From positions 1 through 10,328 of the forward strand of contig JAADGX010000250.1 in the NCBI GenBank assembly GCA_013152135.1: a stretch of 10,328 bases of DNA, written 5' to 3'. Of this stretch, positions 1 to 8,110 are shown piece after piece. The notes under the pieces were generated by a model that had not been told where the DNA came from, ran no database searches, and saw only the letters and a program-made list of their open reading frames with translations. How positions within the stretch are numbered: position 1 is the first letter of the stretch; every line of letters begins with the position of its first letter. Source of the stretch: Chlorobiota bacterium (lineage in GTDB: Bacteria > Bacteroidota > Ignavibacteria > SZUA-365 > JAADGX01). The position numbers and the translations under genes are program-made.

Positions 1-69
1 CGAACCAGGCTGGAAAAGGAGTTGGAGAACTTTATCGCCGTCCATCTCGAGCGGGATAGGGGTGAATAA
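1..69 (+). CDS. C-terminal end of an unidentified upstream gene (partial)
   Basis: Frame 1 is open from the first base and stops at TAA 67-69, giving 22 residues rich in charged, helix-forming amino acids (it begins RTRLEKELENF). The composition resembles a helical protein tail, and the codons are like those of the neighbouring genes. The sequence becomes AT-rich immediately after the stop, as expected for a gene end. The fragment is too short to assign a family. A weaker alternative is a minus-strand gene starting at an ATG near base 45 and running off the left edge, but no ribosome binding site is visible for it. Confidence 0.4.
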   Translation, partial: RTRLEKELENFIAVHLERDRGE

Positions 70-95
70 CGGATTGAAATTTTTTTCGAATCCGT

Positions 96-127
96 TTGCA
101 ATCTGTTGAAGCATGATATATACTTTG
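96..127 (+). promoter_or_regulatory. Candidate promoter for pepA
   Basis: TTGCAA (96-101) and TATACT (119-124) are separated by exactly 17 bases, matching sigma-70-type -35 (4/6) and -10 (5/6) hexamers. The -10 runs on into TTTG at 127, which also loosely resembles the TAnnTTTG element of Bacteroidota promoters. Transcription would begin near 131 and leave a leader of about 170 bases before pepA. Read by eye only. Confidence 0.4.
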
Positions 128-131
128 TGAA

Positions 132-141
132 AATCATGATT
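132..141. promoter_or_regulatory. 10-base perfect palindrome at the predicted pepA start site
   Basis: AATCATGATT is a perfect palindrome lying just after the predicted -10 element, where a repressor would block transcription. It is short and AT-rich, so chance is a real alternative. No second copy was seen in the window. Confidence 0.25.
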
Positions 142-204
142 AGATGCCGTATAGCATAGCCAGTGTACCAGAATTGTGTTTGAGAGCACATCCCCCGAGA
201 GAGA

Positions 205-225
205 ACGTTTGCGTACCCGAAACGT
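205..225 (+). other. Small hairpin in the pepA leader
   Basis: ACGTTT (205-210) and AAACGT (220-225) are complementary across a 9-base loop. A C-run (192-196) and GGG (226-228) could extend the pairing around an asymmetric bulge. It lies in the predicted untranslated leader but does not cover the pepA ribosome binding site. No known riboswitch class was recognised, and the remainder of 70-301 shows nothing else clear. Confidence 0.2.
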
Positions 226-301
226 GGGAGGCTTTCATTGACGGTTATTTTGTACGGATATCTGCATTGAATGTAACTTCAGAAAAACCGAGGAGAAGCA
301 C

Positions 302-1843
302 ATGGTAAAATGTACCGGCGCCTATGGCACTCCGGAACGGGTTCAAGCCGACGTGCATACGATTTTCTTGCCGCAGGAAAATGCCATCCAGAAAAAACAG
401 CTCGCACCGCTGGAAAAATCCCAGCGTAGCGTCCTCTCCGCCGCGATAGAAAACGGCGATTTTACCGGCAAGACGGAGGACGTGCTTTACCTGTACGGCC
501 AGGACGAGACCCGCCTTCTTATCGTGGGAGTGGGCGAAATAGCCAAGGTCAATTCCGAGATCCTGCGGCGGGCGGCGGCTAAAGCGGTGAAAGTATGCCG
601 TAAATTGTCAGTGCAGAAACTCGCCCTGTACATGTTGAAAGAAGACCTCCTGCCTAAAACCATGGGGTTGAATTTCGCAACGGCGAGCCGCGCCATCGTC
701 GAAGGCGCGTTCCTGGGTTTGTACCAGTACGATGCATACAAGAAAAAGGATAAAACCCGGGCGAACCGCAAAGCGCAGAAGGAAGAAGGGAAAAAAGAGG
801 TTACCGATCTTGTGCTGGCGACGCCGGATGAAGGGCATCAAACGACGCTCAAGCAAGTCATAGAGCAAACCACGGCCGTGGTGGAAGCCGTGTACAAGGC
901 CCGCGATCTGGGAAATGCTCCTTCAAATGACATCACTCCGGAAGTCCTTGCGAAAACCGCGATGTCGCTGGCCAAGAAGTACCACCTGAATGTGGTGGTT
1001 CTCAAGAAAAAGGAAATAGAATCTCACAAGATGGCGGGGCTTCTGGCGGTAAACAAGGGCAGTGCCAACGAACCGCGGTTCATTATCCTTGAACACAATG
1101 CCTCCAAGAAAAGTTATCCGTGCGTCGTTATTGTCGGCAAGGGTGTAACCTTCGACACGGGCGGCATCTCCATCAAACCTTCGGCCAACATGGCCGAGAT
1201 GAAGATGGACATGGCGGGTGCGGCCACGGTAATCGGCGTGATGATGGCCGCCGCCCGGCTGAAACTGCCTATCCGTCTTATCGGCCTTATTCCAGCCACC
1301 GACAATATGCCTTCCGGCAACGCCACCTGTCCCGGCGATATCATTACGTATTCCAACGGCGTCTCGGTGGAAATCGATAACACGGACGCGGAAGGGCGGT
1401 TGATACTGGCTGACGCGTTATTGTACGCCCAACGTTTCAAACCTCGCTGTATTATTGATCTCGCCACGTTGACCGGAGCCTGCGTTATCGCCCTGGGCGC
1501 TCACAGCACGGGAATGATGGGGACGGATGAGTCTGTGAAAACCCTGTTGAAAGAAGCCGGTGACCGCACGTACGAGCGCGTCACGGAACTGCCCATCTAC
1601 GAGGAATATGAAAAGCAGCTCAAGAGCGAGGTGGCTGATATCAAGAATGTCGGAGGAAGAGAAGCCGGAGCCATAACCGCCGCACTTTTCCTTAAGAAGT
1701 TCGTCGGGGAATATTCGTGGGTTCACCTGGATATCGCGGGGACGGCGATGCTTTCCGAGGCCGGAGAATACACGCCGAAGGGAGCCAGCGGCGTCGGCGT
1801 GCGGCTGCTTGTCGATGCGTTGTCGCATTGGAAAAAATCCTGA
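302..1843 (+). CDS. pepA: Leucyl aminopeptidase, M17 family
   Basis: This is a cytosolic dinuclear metal exopeptidase that releases N-terminal residues from peptides and acts in peptide turnover; family members form hexamers. Its 513 residues fit the usual length of about 500. The variable N-terminal domain covers about 1-170 and the catalytic domain about 195-505. The metal ligands and catalytic residues fall at K280, D285, K292, D303, D362, E364 and R366, with exactly the spacing of E. coli PepA. They lie within the signatures VGKGVTFDTGG, MDMAGAA and NTDAEGR, so the enzyme should be active. The linker between domains (about 146-166) is unusually lysine-rich. The ATG at 302 has GAGGAG at 290-295, six bases upstream. 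The gene stands alone, with its own predicted promoter and terminator. E. coli PepA also binds DNA (Xer recombination, carAB control), but nothing here shows that role. Confidence 0.97.
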   Translation: MVKCTGAYGTPERVQADVHTIFLPQENAIQKKQLAPLEKSQRSVLSAAIENGDFTGKTEDVLYLYGQDETRLLIVGVGEIAKVNSEILRRAAAKAVKVCRKLSVQKLALYMLKEDLLPKTMGLNFATASRAIVEGAFLGLYQYDAYKKKDKTRANRKAQKEEGKKEVTDLVLATPDEGHQTTLKQVIEQTTAVVEAVYKARDLGNAPSNDITPEVLAKTAMSLAKKYHLNVVVLKKKEIESHKMAGLLAVNKGSANEPRFIILEHNASKKSYPCVVIVGKGVTFDTGGISIKPSANMAEMKMDMAGAATVIGVMMAAARLKLPIRLIGLIPATDNMPSGNATCPGDIITYSNGVSVEIDNTDAEGRLILADALLYAQRFKPRCIIDLATLTGACVIALGAHSTGMMGTDESVKTLLKEAGDRTYERVTELPIYEEYEKQLKSEVADIKNVGGREAGAITAALFLKKFVGEYSWVHLDIAGTAMLSEAGEYTPKGASGVGVRLLVDALSHWKKS

Positions 1844-1879
1844 AACGTTTCCCCGGGCCTGTTCGTTTCCTGGAGTTCG

Positions 1880-1907
1880 ACGCGGAGCACGTAATGCTCC
1901 GCGTTTT
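1880..1907 (+). terminator. Intrinsic terminator of pepA
   Basis: A perfect 10-base stem (1880-1889 with 1895-1904) closes a five-base loop and is followed by TTTT, then GCTTTA. It begins 36 bases after the pepA stop. The convergent patatin gene ends at 1911. On that strand no T-run follows the hairpin, so it should work mainly for pepA. Confidence 0.85.
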
Positions 1908-1910
1908 GCT

Positions 1911-4586
1911 TTATAGTCCTATCCCGATGGAGTAGTAGAGCATGGTGGGACCGGTAACGATGAAATGCGGGCTGGATGGGCTTTTTATCAGGAAACTCTT
2001 TCCGATCCCGAACTGCGAAGGTCCGATCGGTGTGTCGAACGCGAGAGCAACGCCGATCCCGTGGTGCAGGTCCTTGAACCGTATCGCTTCCGGGACGGTC
2101 CAGATGCTTCCCAGGTCATACCTGAAACGCAGGTACGTATCGAACAGGATGCGGATGGGGAGCTGGTAACGGTATTCAAGGCTCGTGGCGAAAAGTTGGC
2201 GGCCCCGCAATTCGTATTCGCGCATTCCCCAAAAGGAGTTTTCGCCGCCCAGCGCGAACTGCTCGGTGAAAGGCAAGGTCTTGTCGGCGTAGCCGAACTG
2301 GATGCGGGGATGAATGGTGTGCGGCCCCAGCGAAAAATATGCTCCGTAATCAGCGGAAACTTTGAAAAACGCGATGGTGCTTCCCAAGGCGCGCTGGGCC
2401 GAACGGTACGTAACGTTGAGATGCATGCCGGACCGCGGGAAAGGGTAGCGATCCTTGGAATCGATCAGTGAACGCAACTCGAGAGCGCCGATACGGTTTT
2501 TTTCGTCTGATTCCAGTTCGCCGGACACGTATCGAAGCGAATGGTCTTCGTACACCAAGGATGCGGTCACGTTGCCGAAGCGCTCGAGCGTGGTACCCAG
2601 GCTGAACGATGCGCCAGCGATGATTGTGCGATAGAGCCCGGAAGGCTCCCGCTTGAACGTGGCCGTACTTCCGGTGGGTACGGGCCGGTACCGATCCCAG
2701 TCCGCCAGGTCATAATACACCTGCGCATTTACGAGGACGTTGGTCCAGAACAGCCGGTTTGAGCGGAAGTTGAATTCATACCGTCGGTTCCTTTTTCCTC
2801 CGAAAAATCCGAAACTGAGGGAGGCGCCGGTGCCGAATATGTTGTCATCCCGTAAGTCGGCGGCTATCTGGGCGTTTCGTTCGTTGTCCGCGCGGATGCC
2901 GAGGCGCACCATTCTCGCGGATCGCTCTATGACGTTCAAGATGAGATCATAGACGGAATCGCGCTTCTGGATGTCAATGCCGACATAGTTGAACAATCCC
3001 AGTCCTTCAATCCGGGCCAGTCCTTTTTTCACCTCCTGGAAATGGAAAATCTGGCCCGGGCGAAGCGGAAATTCCCGCAGTATGACGACCTCGTTGGTGA
3101 CTTTGTTGCCCCGGACACGTATCGCGCCCAGCCTGCCCGGACTTACCATGACGTGCATGATTTCCCCATCATCCTCGAACCAGGTTGAATCCACGGAGGC
3201 CAGCGAGTATCCCCCCGAGCGATATTGTCGCAGGATGGTTTCACAAATCGTCCTGACCGACGAGTTGGTATAAGGCAAAGGCAGCAGGCGCTGGAGGACG
3301 ACAGGAAGCGAATCCCCGGCGGGCAAAAACGAGCGGTGAACAATGACGTTGAAAATCGTGCGTGCAACGAGAGGTCCGCGGCCTGCGCCTGCGTCCCAAT
3401 CGCTGGCCGCATCCGTGCCCGGTTTGCCGTCGACGATACTGCGCTGGAACAGGGCAGGAGGCGTGGAACCGATGCTCTCGTGCGCATCGATAACTGCGGA
3501 GGTATCGTCGGTACTGACCTGGCGGTAACCATTTTGCCGCTTATACCAGCTGGCGATCAATTTCTTGATGCGGGGTATTGCTTTTTTGGCCGCATCGTAC
3601 CCGCGTTGAATGAGCGTGTCCGCGTACTCGAACGCAGTCGAGGAAAACTCGTGGACGTCGGGTTCAATCACCACGTCGGCGCGTTTCAGTTGTTCCCGGT
3701 TTCCTATCTCCATCATGACGTTGAGCACCTGGTCGAAGGTTTCCAGGGGATTCGTGATGTCCGAGGATTTTCTCAGGCCGCTGGTGGTATTGACCGCGAT
3801 GACAATGTCACATCCTTCGGCGAGGGCGACATCGGTAGGGACGTTGGATACGAGCCCTCCGTCCACGAGGGCCATGGAATCCAGGACCAGCGGCGCGTAA
3901 AGAACGGGAACGGTGGACGATGCGCGCATGGCAGTGCCGAGGTTCCCGTCACGGAAGATGTAACGCTTGCCGGAGTAGAGATCGGTGGCGATGGCGCGAA
4001 ATCTGTACTTCAGGGCATCGAAATCGGGAAGCGGGCGATAGATTCCCTGGAGAGCGAGCAGTTGCAACATGTTGGTTAATCGCTGTCCGTTGGAAACCGA
4101 GGGAGGGATGACCAGGTTGAGGCCGTCGAAACGCAGGGTAAGAATACTGCGATCCACCACGCGCTTCTGGTCGACGAACAGCTCCCGTCGAGGAGCTTCG
4201 TTCGATACCATGAGCACGGCATTCCAGTTCATGGTGCGAAGGGAACGACGCAGGTCGTCGGCAGTCAGGCCGGTCGCGTACAGTCCTCCGATAATGCTGC
4301 CGACACTAACACCGACGATGAAATCGAGAGGAATGTTTTCCTCCTCCAGGGCTTTCAGTACGCCGATCTGGCTGATACCCCTGGCCACTCCCCCGCTTAA
4401 AACGAGACCGATTTTGGGCACCGCGATTTCCGGTAATGGAACCCGGGAAAACGGATAGGCGGTTTTCACCACGATGGGGAGTGAAATCGGCGCATCTTCC
4501 GAAGGACGTCCCTGACCGTGAACGCCGGTCGTGATACCACCCATGAGATGGAAAAGCAGGACAAGAAATGTGATTCGCGTTGTCAT
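1911..4586 (-). CDS. Patatin-like phospholipase fused to POTRA domains and a BamA-type outer-membrane barrel
   Basis: An 891-residue type Vd-like (PlpD-like) protein, expected to be a serine lipase/phospholipase anchored by its own outer-membrane barrel. Residues 1-25 look like a signal peptide ending near VHGQ. The patatin domain (about 56-345) has the oxyanion loop SGGVARG (64-70), nucleophile elbow GVSVG with Ser94, and DGG with Asp242, so the Ser-Asp dyad is complete. A polar linker (about 350-405) follows. Next come a POTRA-like segment (about 430-487), a clear POTRA (about 487-555) and a beta-barrel (about 557-891). The BamA-family loop motif is recognisable at 780-795, but VRGF is replaced by FWGM. 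The ATG at 4586 has AGGAG four bases upstream and begins the signal peptide; the frame stays open to 4670, but an earlier start would bury it. Terminators on both sides suggest a monocistronic gene. Whether the lipase is periplasmic, exposed or released is not visible. Confidence 0.92.
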   Translation of the reverse strand: MTTRITFLVLLFHLMGGITTGVHGQGRPSEDAPISLPIVVKTAYPFSRVPLPEIAVPKIGLVLSGGVARGISQIGVLKALEEENIPLDFIVGVSVGSIIGGLYATGLTADDLRRSLRTMNWNAVLMVSNEAPRRELFVDQKRVVDRSILTLRFDGLNLVIPPSVSNGQRLTNMLQLLALQGIYRPLPDFDALKYRFRAIATDLYSGKRYIFRDGNLGTAMRASSTVPVLYAPLVLDSMALVDGGLVSNVPTDVALAEGCDIVIAVNTTSGLRKSSDITNPLETFDQVLNVMMEIGNREQLKRADVVIEPDVHEFSSTAFEYADTLIQRGYDAAKKAIPRIKKLIASWYKRQNGYRQVSTDDTSAVIDAHESIGSTPPALFQRSIVDGKPGTDAASDWDAGAGRGPLVARTIFNVIVHRSFLPAGDSLPVVLQRLLPLPYTNSSVRTICETILRQYRSGGYSLASVDSTWFEDDGEIMHVMVSPGRLGAIRVRGNKVTNEVVILREFPLRPGQIFHFQEVKKGLARIEGLGLFNYVGIDIQKRDSVYDLILNVIERSARMVRLGIRADNERNAQIAADLRDDNIFGTGASLSFGFFGGKRNRRYEFNFRSNRLFWTNVLVNAQVYYDLADWDRYRPVPTGSTATFKREPSGLYRTIIAGASFSLGTTLERFGNVTASLVYEDHSLRYVSGELESDEKNRIGALELRSLIDSKDRYPFPRSGMHLNVTYRSAQRALGSTIAFFKVSADYGAYFSLGPHTIHPRIQFGYADKTLPFTEQFALGGENSFWGMREYELRGRQLFATSLEYRYQLPIRILFDTYLRFRYDLGSIWTVPEAIRFKDLHHGIGVALAFDTPIGPSQFGIGKSFLIKSPSSPHFIVTGPTMLYYSIGIGL

Positions 4587-4600
4587 CGTACTCCTGGTTT

Positions 4601-4631
4601 CCAACATATAGAGTACGGGAAGGAGATGCAA
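4601..4631 (-). promoter_or_regulatory. Possible promoter of the patatin-barrel gene
   Basis: The gene lies behind a terminator and so needs a promoter in the 47 bases before its start. On the minus strand TTGCAT (4631-4626) is followed 17 bases later by TATGTT (4608-4603). TATGTTGG also matches 7 of 8 positions of the Bacteroidota -7 element TAnnTTTG. The leader would be only about 10-15 bases and would include AGGAG. The match is weak, and the argument rests mostly on position. Confidence 0.25.
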
Positions 4632-4633
4632 TA

Positions 4634-4668
4634 AAGAAAAGCCGCCCCTTCCCGTGAGAAAGGACGGC
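4634..4668 (-). terminator. Intrinsic terminator after the lipoprotein-barrel gene pair
   Basis: On the minus strand GCCGTCCTTT (4668-4659) pairs with AAGGGGCGGC (4650-4641) over ten base pairs, including two or so G-U pairs, around an 8-base loop. TTTTCTTT follows (4640-4633). It begins 23 bases after the stop of the 460-residue barrel gene and separates that transcript from the patatin gene. Confidence 0.8.
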
Positions 4669-4691
4669 ACCGATAGGGTTACAGGAGGACG

Positions 4692-6074
4692 TCAAAAATC
4701 CAGTCGGGAGCCTAACGACAGTGATGCCGTCGAAAAATTATTTGAAAAGACGCTGGAAATATTGTCTGTTGCGATATCCAAAGTGAATCGCTCGATCCGT
4801 ATTCCGATGCCGAACGCGAACATTACCGGCTGGTAGCCGCCGAGCATAATCCCCGTGCGGAGTGGAAAGCCGTCAAGACCTTCCCATTCTCCGCCAAGCC
4901 CGATCCGCCAATTCTCCGAGTTCCCCGGCTCGTTGTTAAAGCCTTTGTGCACCGCCATTGCCAGAGCCAGCGGAGCCCGGTAGAAGTAGAAATTCCGAAA
5001 ATCGACCGATGCCCCGAAATGAAAGGCGGTGGGTAATGGTGAACGAAATGCGTCAACGGCGACGTCATCTCCGTTGAGTTCATCCCAGAGGGATGACACC
5101 TGGTTGTCGTTGGCGACGTTGTCGATAAGGAAATTGCTTTCAGCCACAATGGTACGCGCCGACCGGTTCCAGTTGATGCTTCCGATGTCCGTGATGCTTG
5201 CCCCGATGGTAAGAAACGACAGATACGTCGTACTGACACCCAGGTCCAGGCCGAACCCGGTTCCCACCGGACGGGGAAAAGGATTAAAGGCGAACGGGTT
5301 GATGGTGCGGGTGAAAAATTCCGTACCCGCGTAGTTCGCCCGCATGTCCGATGTGCCGGTAATAGCGTACGTGTTGGCATCGGTAGTAAAAGTGCTGCGG
5401 AGGCGTTCCGTGCCGAAATAGGCGAATCCCTGCACCAGTTTCGCCGTGGCGCCGAACTGCAACGAAAGGACCCTGCGGACGGGGGTGATGCTCACGGCGT
5501 AGGACAAACCGTACTCTCGCGTCCATGATGAAGCGAACTGGGTTTCCGAAAAGTCGAACGTTCTGCCCGGGGTGTTACCGTTCAGCAAGAAGTCCGCGTA
5601 ATCCTTCGAGAGCGTCAGGTTGGCGGCGACCCTGTCGCCGAGATAAAACCCGAATGCCCCGACGGGAGAGTTGACGTTCACGGCCAGGAGCTTGAATCCG
5701 ACATCCAGCGTGAGATTGCCGGTGTTTCCTGCGAACTGGTCGAGCAGAAAGGTCTTGTCGCTTTCCGTCAGGTAGTATTGCTGGAAGTTCCCCGTGCCGT
5801 CGTCAACACCGGTGAAATATTTTTGGTAGGTGCCGAAATCAAGAAAATCCGTTCCGCCTACCACGCCGAGGGGTAACAGGCCGATGGATACCAGGGAACC
5901 TGAAGGTGCCGCCAGGTTTGCGGGGTTTACCCCGAACGCGTCCACGCCCGTGACAAGGCTGGTCCCGCTGTTGGCCATACCAACGCTTCGCGCGCTCCGT
6001 GACAGAGGCTGTGCGTGCGCGGCCACGAGAGCGACGACCATGAACGCCGCGAAGAAAAAGGTTGTTTGTCGCAT
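4692..6074 (-). CDS. Predicted outer-membrane beta-barrel protein, PorV/DUF5723-like
   Basis: About 460 residues with no enzymatic motif. It starts with a clear signal peptide, with cleavage likely after the AHA that precedes QPLS. The mature N-terminus has small-residue stretches and a GVNPANLA motif typical of FadL/PorV/DUF5723-type barrels of the Bacteroidota group. Alternating hydrophobic and polar strands follow, and the protein ends in a terminal phenylalanine (GSRLDF), the usual outer-membrane barrel signal. The family call comes from memory of sequence style and is tentative. Two starts are possible: GTG at 6086, two bases after the lipoprotein stop, or ATG at 6074. ATG is preferred because it gives a standard short signal peptide. 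Neither has a strong ribosome binding site, so translation is probably coupled to the gene in front. It may be a transport channel or a scaffold for the partner lipoprotein. Confidence 0.7.
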   Translation of the reverse strand: MRQTTFFFAAFMVVALVAAHAQPLSRSARSVGMANSGTSLVTGVDAFGVNPANLAAPSGSLVSIGLLPLGVVGGTDFLDFGTYQKYFTGVDDGTGNFQQYYLTESDKTFLLDQFAGNTGNLTLDVGFKLLAVNVNSPVGAFGFYLGDRVAANLTLSKDYADFLLNGNTPGRTFDFSETQFASSWTREYGLSYAVSITPVRRVLSLQFGATAKLVQGFAYFGTERLRSTFTTDANTYAITGTSDMRANYAGTEFFTRTINPFAFNPFPRPVGTGFGLDLGVSTTYLSFLTIGASITDIGSINWNRSARTIVAESNFLIDNVANDNQVSSLWDELNGDDVAVDAFRSPLPTAFHFGASVDFRNFYFYRAPLALAMAVHKGFNNEPGNSENWRIGLGGEWEGLDGFPLRTGIMLGGYQPVMFAFGIGIRIERFTLDIATDNISSVFSNNFSTASLSLGSRLDF

Positions 6075-6088
6075 GGAATCGCTCACGT

Positions 6089-8107
6089 TTAATTTGACAC
6101 AATTGCCGTATTGATACGAACCGTGAGATATGTTCTCACTTTGAGATAATCATCGGTGCGGAATTGCACCATACCGTTGCCCGGGGTGCTTACCTTGAGA
6201 AGGAGGCGAATGAATTCGCCGCTGTCGGCAAGGCGCTGGAATTCCTCGCGGCTCAGCTCGATTTCTTGTACGGCGGTGGCTGCCGATACAACTTGCCCGT
6301 TTGCATCGACGACGCCGGCCGGTATTTGCAGAGTGCTTCCGTTATCAGCATTTGGAATGATCACCGGACTGAAGCTTTTATCGAGAATGCTGGTTTGCAG
6401 TTCGACCCCGGCGGGGAAGTGGTTCTCGAATTCAAAGTGAATAAAGCCGCGTACGACGTTGCGGAGCTTTTCGCGGCTGTCCCGGTCGAACGTCAGGGCC
6501 GAGGTATCGGCGAAGGCTCCGTTCTTGATGCTCAACTGTAAGGGGATCTCCATCGTGAGATCACCCGCCAGCTCGTCGGTGTCCGTAATCGTGCCCATCG
6601 CTCCTTCGGGATTTATCCGAACCGATCCTTCAAAGGAGAGTCTGTTGGGAAAAGAGCTGCTGAAGGTATTGAGAAAATCGGTGACTTCCCGGGTATCGAA
6701 ATCGATGGTCGAAGACCTCTCGCCGGGAATGTAGGTGCGCGGTATGGAAATGGAGGCGCTGCGGCTCGCCCTGATGTTGTCGGCGCGCACGACACCGGAT
6801 TCTATTAAGACGGGCACGGCCGTGCCGTTCATCATGTCCACCCACATGCGTGCTTCCTTGAAGTTCAGTGACCCCTGGAATTTCTCATTCATCTGGAAGT
6901 CGACGTTTTGCGTGTGCTTTATTTCCAGGGAACGCGCGTCGAACCGGCCGGTCAAGGATTTCAAGGCGACATTGTTGACGCTGGCCTTCACGGAAATACT
7001 GTCGGTGCTGCGAAGTGTGACCAACCGCTGGGACGCGTCTTCCGTTTCGACCGAGAGAGAATACTCCAATTCGCTGCCGTTCAACGGTTCGAGCACAAGC
7101 CCGGCGATGGGAATGGATATCCGCTGCTGTGACCGGGGTGGGAGCGAAATGGTCTTCGAAACCGGCTTGCCGTTTTCCCACAGCCCGTTGATAACCAACG
7201 CAGCCGTTGCCCCGATCGGGACGTGGTTGGTTACCCGGATTTCAATGGTGCCCGATTTTAGAACGGCTTTTTGAATGGTCAAACCGCTGGTTTCGGTGAT
7301 GTTTATTTTCTCTTTTAGTTCCACGCGCTGGCTGGGAAGCGAAGCGACGGCCTCACTGATTTTCGTGCCGGTGATGGAGGCGCTCACGTTGAGGGAGGAG
7401 CTTCGCGTAATGTTTACCGGCAGGTTATTCGAACCTGGAGTGGCGATTCTGAACGCCATTTTCATCCCCTTTGTCAACGTGATGCCTTCGAGATAAATCG
7501 GGGGCAGTGTTTCCGTGGCGCCGGGAGGAATGACCGCGTTTACCGTTGTGGTGGAAATTTCACGTCCGTCAAGCGTGGTTAATACAAAAGGGACGGGAAA
7601 TGTAATCGGCACCGGAAAATTGTTCTTCAAGTGAATGAGTATCTTTCCGTCTTCAAAGGTTATCTGTTCAAAATACTGCGATGCATCGACGGTGATGCTT
7701 GTTGTCTGGGTGTTCTCGAGGGGAGGGACGATATACGTCCCTTCCTTGAGAGAAGGAAATACCGTTGCCAGCGTGAGGTCTTTCTCCACCAGCGTGGGAA
7801 TGTCGTACGCCAGCAGGCCCAATGTTTTTGAAAATCCAAACGTCGTGTTGCGCAGCGTCAGGCTGTCGCCGATAACGAATCGCGCCAGGGGAAATGTTTG
7901 GCGAAAAACGACAAGACCGTTTTCCGCGGTAAAGACGCTGTCGTCGTTGAGCAGATCCTGAAGCGTGTAGGTGGACGTCGCCAGGGGCAGGTTCAAATCC
8001 ACGTCCCAGGCCGGTGGAACCGGAGTAACTGGATCCGAGCATCCCGCTGCAAGTACAGCGACAACGATGAATCCGATGATTGTAGTGGTCTTGCTTTTTA
8101 ACGCCAT
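6089..8107 (-). CDS. Large lipoprotein made of four ~133-residue repeats, function unknown
   Basis: A 672-residue protein with a lipoprotein signal peptide: a hydrophobic segment (9-20) and lipobox LAAGC with Cys23 as the lipidated residue. Asp at +2 (SD after Cys) does not settle inner versus outer membrane outside the enterobacteria. The mature part is beta-rich, almost free of cysteine, and internally repetitive. Asn162, Asn294, Asn427 and Asn562 each start an N-x(1-4)-P hairpin (NNFPVP, NHVPIG, NGTAVP, NHFPAG) at spacings of 132, 133 and 135. Each is followed by a proline-rich IP/LPP segment. TPG (223-225 and 641-643) and a closing strand pair such as SLNVSAS/SISVKAS also recur. The N-P hairpin loosely resembles WHy/LEA-2 or immunoglobulin-like domains, which is an inference. 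The ATG at 8107 has GAAGGG upstream. It is first in an operon with the barrel protein, suggesting a joint outer-membrane role. Confidence 0.75.
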   Translation of the reverse strand: MALKSKTTTIIGFIVVAVLAAGCSDPVTPVPPAWDVDLNLPLATSTYTLQDLLNDDSVFTAENGLVVFRQTFPLARFVIGDSLTLRNTTFGFSKTLGLLAYDIPTLVEKDLTLATVFPSLKEGTYIVPPLENTQTTSITVDASQYFEQITFEDGKILIHLKNNFPVPITFPVPFVLTTLDGREISTTTVNAVIPPGATETLPPIYLEGITLTKGMKMAFRIATPGSNNLPVNITRSSSLNVSASITGTKISEAVASLPSQRVELKEKINITETSGLTIQKAVLKSGTIEIRVTNHVPIGATAALVINGLWENGKPVSKTISLPPRSQQRISIPIAGLVLEPLNGSELEYSLSVETEDASQRLVTLRSTDSISVKASVNNVALKSLTGRFDARSLEIKHTQNVDFQMNEKFQGSLNFKEARMWVDMMNGTAVPVLIESGVVRADNIRASRSASISIPRTYIPGERSSTIDFDTREVTDFLNTFSSSFPNRLSFEGSVRINPEGAMGTITDTDELAGDLTMEIPLQLSIKNGAFADTSALTFDRDSREKLRNVVRGFIHFEFENHFPAGVELQTSILDKSFSPVIIPNADNGSTLQIPAGVVDANGQVVSAATAVQEIELSREEFQRLADSGEFIRLLLKVSTPGNGMVQFRTDDYLKVRTYLTVRINTAIVSN

Positions 8108-8110
8108 GTA

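Noticed and set aside
238..265. TTGACG at 238-243 as a second pepA promoter
   Set aside because: No acceptable -10 hexamer lies 16-18 bases downstream.
1965..2471. A 168-codon plus-strand frame opposite the barrel domain
   Set aside because: Antisense to a well-supported barrel; no ribosome binding site and no recognisable motif.
3225..4079. A 284-codon open frame on the plus strand inside the patatin gene
   Set aside because: It starts with TTG, has no ribosome binding site, and lies antisense to a gene with clear patatin motifs; its protein shows no domain pattern. It is a shadow of the GC-rich codon pattern.
4587..4670. A 28-residue longer N-terminus for the patatin-barrel protein
   Set aside because: It would bury the signal peptide and run into the upstream terminator hairpin. 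The ATG at 4586 has AGGAG just before it.
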